Shown here piece after piece: positions 60,044 to 64,000 of a stretch of 64,000 nt of DNA. The translations under genes and the position numbers were made by a program. The notes beneath the pieces were generated by a model. That model had not been told where the DNA came from. It searched no databases and was given only the letters and a program-made list of their open reading frames with translations. Source of the stretch: Eutreptiella sp. 'Long Island Sound 2002' (taxonomy: Eukaryota > Euglenozoa > Euglenophyceae > Eutreptiales > Eutreptiaceae); NCBI GenBank assembly GCA_964036045.1, contig OZ038388.1, positions 33,619,672-33,683,671 on the forward strand, read 5' to 3'. Each line of letters opens with the position of its first letter. Position 1 is the first letter of the stretch.

Positions 60044-60457
60044 ATTCTTGGCTTCGCTTTTTGGTCTTTTTTGTGCCTGCATGTTACCCCCAGGATTGTG
60101 TATGGCCCCATTTTTTTTGTCTGGTTTATGTCCGCATGTTACCCCCAGCGGTTACCCTCCAACTGCCATTGGTTACCCACCAACCGCCATTGTAGAGCGT
60201 ATTGGACACTCTGAGTTTTTTTTTCTCATTACGGCACCCCCTGCCCTTGCCCCCCACTCCGAATTAGGCCAAAGGCAGAGGTTTTGGGTTGGTGTTTGGC
60301 TTCGTGGGCAGCTCAGAGTTCTCTGCCCTGTGGGTCCACATCAATGAGGATTTGTTGCGTGTGGGAGGTCGGAAAAAGGAGCCCCCTTACCCCGGGGAGT
60401 TCCTGTGACAGAGCCCTTGTAAAGTGGCAGTCTGGGGACCAGTCCTGGGTCAGAAAT

Positions 60458-60476
60458 CGGGCCGCAAAGCGGCCCG
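60458..60476. other. Small perfect hairpin
   Basis: cgggccgc, a three-base loop (aaa), then gcggcccg: eight perfect G/C pairs. It is followed by the purine-rich gaacgaaagaaggatg, so it lacks the T run of a bacterial-type terminator. Role unknown. Confidence 0.7.
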
Positions 60477-60512
60477 AACGAAAGAAGGATGAAAATTTGT
60501 CCCATGATATGT

Positions 60513-60553
60513 ACCTCAAAAGGATCAGCATGCCGTGGCGATCCTTTTGAGGT
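60513..60553. other. Perfect 14-bp inverted repeat around a 13-base loop
   Basis: acctcaaaaggatc (60,513-60,526) and gatccttttgaggt (60,540-60,553) are exact reverse complements separated by 13 bases. Flanks do not extend the pairing. It lies in the same intron, 37 bp from the G/C hairpin. It may be the collapsed remnant of an inverted-repeat element or a structured RNA segment. Confidence 0.85.
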
Positions 60554-60961
60554 GCAGATGTTGGTGCGGGCCTGTGTGGGGCTCCCATCATTTGGGTCCT
60601 GTGGGTCCACCTGATGTCTCCTATCAGGCCCCAACTCATCGTCCAACTCCGATTCCTCCAGTTCTCATGAGGGGATGTCACCGTGGTTTTGGTTCGCGAG
60701 ATTCTGATTGGGATGGGGTTGTGACGTTTTCTGGCTTCTGGACTGAGCGTAGGGTGAAACCAAACAGGAGAACTGACGAAACGAACCCGGGGTCAACAAG
60801 GGTGACTGTGTCCACCGACGCAATGCCGTGCAAGTGGTTCAAATCGGGCCTATTGATTTCCCGTGCCGCTTTCACAGCTTTGCACGTTTTGCGCATGCCC
60901 CCGAGTTCGCTCCCTCCACAGCTTCATCTCCTACAGCCTCCTCTCATCATTTTCTCTGCAG

Positions 60962-61152
60962 ACCACACACATCACGACTCACCGACTTCCGCGCCCCAAG
61001 CGGATTCCTCCGTCTTCATGGACCCTTGCGTACAGCGCGCAGTGGAGACATGTGTTGCATGTTACCGTCAATTTATGGACCTGGATCATTACCCCACACT
61101 TGAGCCGCCTGAGGGCACCCCCAAATGTGAGGCGGTGTCAATACCACTGAAG
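60962..61152 (+). CDS. Exon 7 of the unrecognised gene (63 codons plus two bases)
   Basis: A strong acceptor (ctcatcattttctctgcag) ends at 60,961. Entering in phase 1 the exon reads HTHHDSPTSAPQADSSVFMD, PCVQRAVETCVACYRQFMDL and DHYPTLEPPEGTPKCEAVSI, ending PLK at a gtgctcagg donor (61,153) in phase 0, which fits exon 8. The first third is low-complexity and hydrophilic; the rest contains helix-like hydrophobic spacing with several Cys. No known motif is seen. Confidence 0.6.
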
Positions 61153-61702
61153 GTGCTCAGGTCTGCTCCGTGTTGTTTGTGGCAGTGCGGACAATTTCGA
61201 CCATCGAATGAACACCACGACACGTTGTGGATTGGTTCAAGATGGTAAGGGGCACTGGTTTGGGGATTTCTCCCACGACGAGTTGCAGCAGTGATGGATG
61301 TGACGGTGATGTCATTGTTCATTCTGGTGGGGATGGGGCCGCACGCCCCTGCCGCAATTGCTTCGGTCAGGGGGTAGAGCGGAGGCCTCTGTGTTGCACG
61401 CTAGCCCTTAGGCCACTACGTCCCTTCCAATGTTAACAACGGTAAAAAAATGCACAAAAAGCTTTTGAGAACGAGCGTTTGGTGCAATGCGACGTGCGCT
61501 TGTTTCCCTCCATTGGATACTGTGGAATCTTCTGCCACTGCATAAGCAACCCCATTAGCGTCCCAAGGCACCAGCGGTAAGTGTCCCCGTTCCTTGCCCC
61601 TTGTCACCGTTGATTTCAGCGTTGCAAAACGCTGCACCAAATGCACAGCGCAGTGCCCCCCAGTCGTGTCGCTGTGACAGCACAAACGGAGGTTTGTTGC
61701 AG

Positions 61703-62020
61703 GAAACGCTGCCCAGATTTGCCCGTGTTCTCCATGGGACCCTGCGCCTTGTCAAGGCTTCGCTGTCCATACAAATGATCTTACCCGAAATTGTCATTCT
61801 TTCGGGTGCAGGCATATCCGTTGTGGTGGCCAGTTTGCGTGCTCTCCACAGATTGTGCATGGCATACGTGGACAGCTTCAGTCAAAGTGCTCTCCCACCA
61901 GAAGGCTTGACGGAAGCCGAAAAGTTGGCCAAATCCCAGAGTGACGTTCAGAGTGAACAGAGTGAGGCCATGACGCACAAGTCACAGCAATTGACATTTG
62001 CTCATCATTTACTTGTTCAG
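61703..62020 (+). CDS. Exon 8 of the unrecognised gene (106 codons)
   Basis: The acceptor ggaggtttgttgcag ends at 61,702 and the exon is open for 318 nt, phase 0-0, to the donor gtctttcc at 62,021. It reads ETLPRFARVLHGTLRLVKAS, LSIQMILPEIVILSGAGISV, VVASLRALHRLCMAYVDSFS, then a charged linker (GLTEAEKLAKSQSDVQSEQS) and KSQQLTFAHHLLVQ. Long hydrophobic helices alternate with polar linkers, as in the other exons. With exon 1 this is the best-supported coding segment. The following exon would lie to the right; the only hints are an open frame at 62,100-62,258 and an acceptor near 62,617. Confidence 0.7.
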
Positions 62021-62616
62021 GTCTTTCCAAGTTGCTTTCACTGGGGGCGGGGGTGGGGGGAAGCGCTGTGACACAGCTCAAATAGCATACATTTGGTCCG
62101 TTCGCTTTGCAAGGGCTGCAATGCCGGTTATGAGAAAGGCACTAAGCCCCACTCAGCTGCCAAATGTTCCGGAACTCATGCTGGTCCCCATGGAGTATGA
62201 AATCCAAAAGGGGCATGGGCAGGGCCAAGGGGCAGTTCCCTGGTGTGCTCAACCGTGATGGGTGATGTCTGAAAGGTGTGGCACCCTCTTTTGGTAGATC
62301 CAATCAGGGGAGGCGAAAAAATAAAAAGCTGAGTGGGGGCGCCCACGGCTCCTCCTCAGGAGTGGGGTGGCGGTGGGTCATTGGTGGGTAGGGTGGCTTT
62401 TGGTTCATCCAAATGGTTCCCTCCTTGGGGGCGCCCTTTCAGCATCCGGCCGTACTAGAAACCCATACTAGGGGCATCATTGTTGTTTGAGAACAGGTTT
62501 TTGATGCTTCTTCCGCATTGGGGATATGGATATTTAGATTTTCACCCAATTTCACCTATTTTCACACTTTTTCACACATGTTTTTGCTCATCTTCACCTC
62601 AATTTCTCCTTTCTAG
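62021..62616. other. Mostly non-coding; weak open frame
   Basis: The + strand frame ending at 62,258 contains RFARAAMPVMRKALSPTQLP and NVPELMLVPMEYEIQKG, but the overlapping frame reading CKGCNAGYEKGTKPHSAAKC is just as plausible, so I call neither. From 62,260 to 62,460 the sequence is G/T-rich with no frame. From 62,540 to 62,616 it is strongly pyrimidine-rich (ttttcacacttttt repeats) and ends in tcctttctag, which looks like an intron 3' end. Confidence 0.35.
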
Positions 62617-62791
62617 GTCGAGCGGCCGTGATGCATATCTCCGGAAAGCATCTCCTTGCCTTAGTACACAAACCAATGAGAATCACGTGACATGCATGCG
62701 GAACCAAGTCCTGAGGGATGGACCCCAATGGAGCAGGGGCCATCACACAACATGCGCCCTCCTACGGATGTTTCAATTGCATCGTTGGTGA
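62617..62791 (+). CDS. Possible exon after a strong pyrimidine tract, frame unclear
   Basis: A long pyrimidine tract ends in tcctttctag before gtcgagcggccgtg. One frame gives SSGRDAYLRKASPCLSTQTN and more up to a stop at 62,791; another gives RAAVMHISGKHLLALVHKPM before a stop near 62,690. Neither has support beyond the acceptor. Confidence 0.2.
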
Positions 62792-63334
62792 TTGGAGGGC
62801 CAAACCATAGAGAGCCATGCCCTTGTCCAATCACGCCATCTTGCCTCCACAAACAATTCATGGCCTTTTCCATTTTGCATGATGTCTTATGGGAAGGGAA
62901 GGTAGCTTGCAACTGTCTCGAGCTAGGGTAGCCAGGGTGGCCTAACTTTGAGTGTGTTTGGAAGGGACGTGTCCGCGGCTCTTCCGGGGGGGGGGGGGGG
63001 GGTTAGTCTAAAAGTAGCGTGCAGTGTTCGCGCAGTGCAAGGGCTCACCCAATGTCCTTTCTTCCTATGTCCTACATTTTTCCCTTTGTGTTTTCGCTTG
63101 TGTGGTTTGGTGGGTGGGTGCCCCCTGGGTTTGACCCCCCATGGGGGTAGGTCGTGAGCTGTGCCCGTAGCCAAAAAGTGTATTTGGTGTCTTTGCAATG
63201 TGCAAAAAGGGTGCTTTGTTGTGCCGTGTGGTTTGTTATTGTGTTATAGGGTGGGGTGTGATGCATAGTGACATCGTGTTGCATGGTGTAGTTTGGAAGG
63301 GGGTAGGGGCTGTTTCAATGTTTTTGTTCCAGCG
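62792..63334. other. No gene seen; G tract and T/G-rich sequence
   Basis: An uninterrupted G run occupies about 62,986-63,002. The remainder is T/G-rich with short open frames of no particular character. Confidence 0.5.
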
Positions 63335-63416
63335 TCGTTCTAGGCTGTTGGTTCTAGAAGTGTCTTAGTGGACGATGCAACACAAGTGAGTGGTCACTAG
63401 AACATTTCTAGAACGA
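63335..63416. other. Inverted repeat with two TTCTAGAA-like cores
   Basis: tcgttctag (63,335-63,343) pairs with ctagaacga (63,408-63,416). Inside each half sits a second related word: gttctagaag (63,351) and tttctagaac (63,405). TTCnnGAA is also the core of a heat-shock element, but with no gene start nearby a regulatory role is unsupported. It could be the end-to-end remnant of a small inverted-repeat element. Confidence 0.5.
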
Positions 63417-64000
63417 AAAAATTAGAGTGCCGCAAGAACGCAAACACCCAAGTATGTACACAAGCCAAAGCAGAATCTGCGGGGGGGGATAGATATCTCT
63501 CTGGGACATTCAGAACATGCCAACACGGAGCAAATTCACATTTTTCCCGGTTTTTCTCAACTTTTAGTCCAATGCACCAAAATGTCGTTACCTTGGGGGG
63601 GGTATGTGTATGCTTTTTGAAATCTGTGAGAAAAGGCCGTTTCAGAAATGTATGGGTTGGGGGGGATAGGTGACCATATTTTTGAGTGCCGAGGCCGAAC
63701 TTTTCGGCGTTTCAGGGTTTTTGGGCCTCAGCCTGCTCCGCTCACGCGTGGGGGACACCAACTCACAGGTTTTCCCCTGGGTGCTCCGACATATTGTGGA
63801 GTTGGAGCAAAGTGAAATGAGGTAAATGGATGTATTTTGACGTGCTGAATCCAAATATTGTGGTCTCATGTCCCAACTTGACAGCCTGTTTGAGAAATTC
63901 TGCCATCTTTGATTTCTTGCACTCTGGTGAGCTTGATGCTGCAAGTTGCACCAGGCATCACCCGGGTGTCCAAGGTAGTTATTGGTCAAAGTCTTCAACA
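63417..64000. other. No firm gene; possible minus-strand exon at 63,763-63,951
   Basis: The minus-strand frame between 63,951 and 63,763 reads SSPECKKSKMAEFLKQAVKL and GHETTIFGFSTSKYIHLPHF, which looks more like protein than its neighbours. The overlapping minus-strand frame 63,998-63,642 is open over a longer range but reads less naturally. No start, splice site or motif supports either. The rest is G-tract and T-rich sequence. Confidence 0.25.

Noticed and set aside
61350-61423. tRNA-like sequence (tcagggggtagagc on +, tggcctaaggg on -)
   Set aside because: A-box-like words occur on both strands but no B box is found at the required distance on either.
51972-62020. Assignment of the exon series to FANCD2/FANCI-type proteins
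   Set aside because: Only a loose LP...R.L....VKA.L resemblance in exon 8 came to mind; no other exon supported it, so the gene is left unnamed.

Overview
The window is nuclear DNA of a eukaryote, not a bacterial replicon. It holds a long satellite array, a retrotransposon with a tyrosine recombinase, two short terminal-inverted-repeat elements, and short exons between GT..AG splice sites whose reading phases mostly agree. Long G/C homopolymers, an (AAC)n tract and a recombinase retrotransposon with split direct repeats would suit a green alga (volvocine or chlamydomonad relative). That assignment is inference; nothing here names a species.

Layout. (1) 1-49,344 is one tandem array of a 751-bp satellite, about 58 copies, running off the left edge. 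Each 751-bp unit is itself an old trimer of a roughly 295-bp sequence whose middle member has lost about 135 bp. Groups of 2, 3 and 4 units are duplicated as local higher-order repeats. Two mobile elements interrupt the array: a 595-bp element at 33,032-33,626 (C/G-tract inverted ends, TA target duplication) and a 5.0-kb retrotransposon at 42,970-47,993. (2) The retrotransposon has split direct repeats (A1 - genes - B1 A2 B2) and the order gag/zinc knuckle, tyrosine recombinase, reverse transcriptase, RNase H. Nonsense codons and frame changes break it; most frame changes sit at G or C homopolymers. (3) 49,345-50,250 is a border zone with much-diverged relatives of the satellite. (4) 50,400-62,020 contains, on the + strand, at least eight exon-like segments that probably form one or more intron-rich genes of unrecognised function. 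Their introns hold an (AAC)40 tract, a 1.6-kb minisatellite of hairpin-forming units, a 617-bp inverted-repeat element, two fold-back C-tract repeats, a 48-bp tandem repeat, a tRNA-derived relic and a perfect 14-bp-stem hairpin. (5) 62,021-64,000 has only weak coding hints and low-complexity DNA.

How the parts relate. The satellite keeps an exact 751-bp period. The only length-changed units I found are the one just right of the 595-bp element (747 bp) and the one just right of the retrotransposon (about 440 bp lost). This fits homogenisation by unequal exchange or gene conversion that is disturbed near insertions. The many open frames inside the satellite are by-products of repetition and are not annotated as genes.
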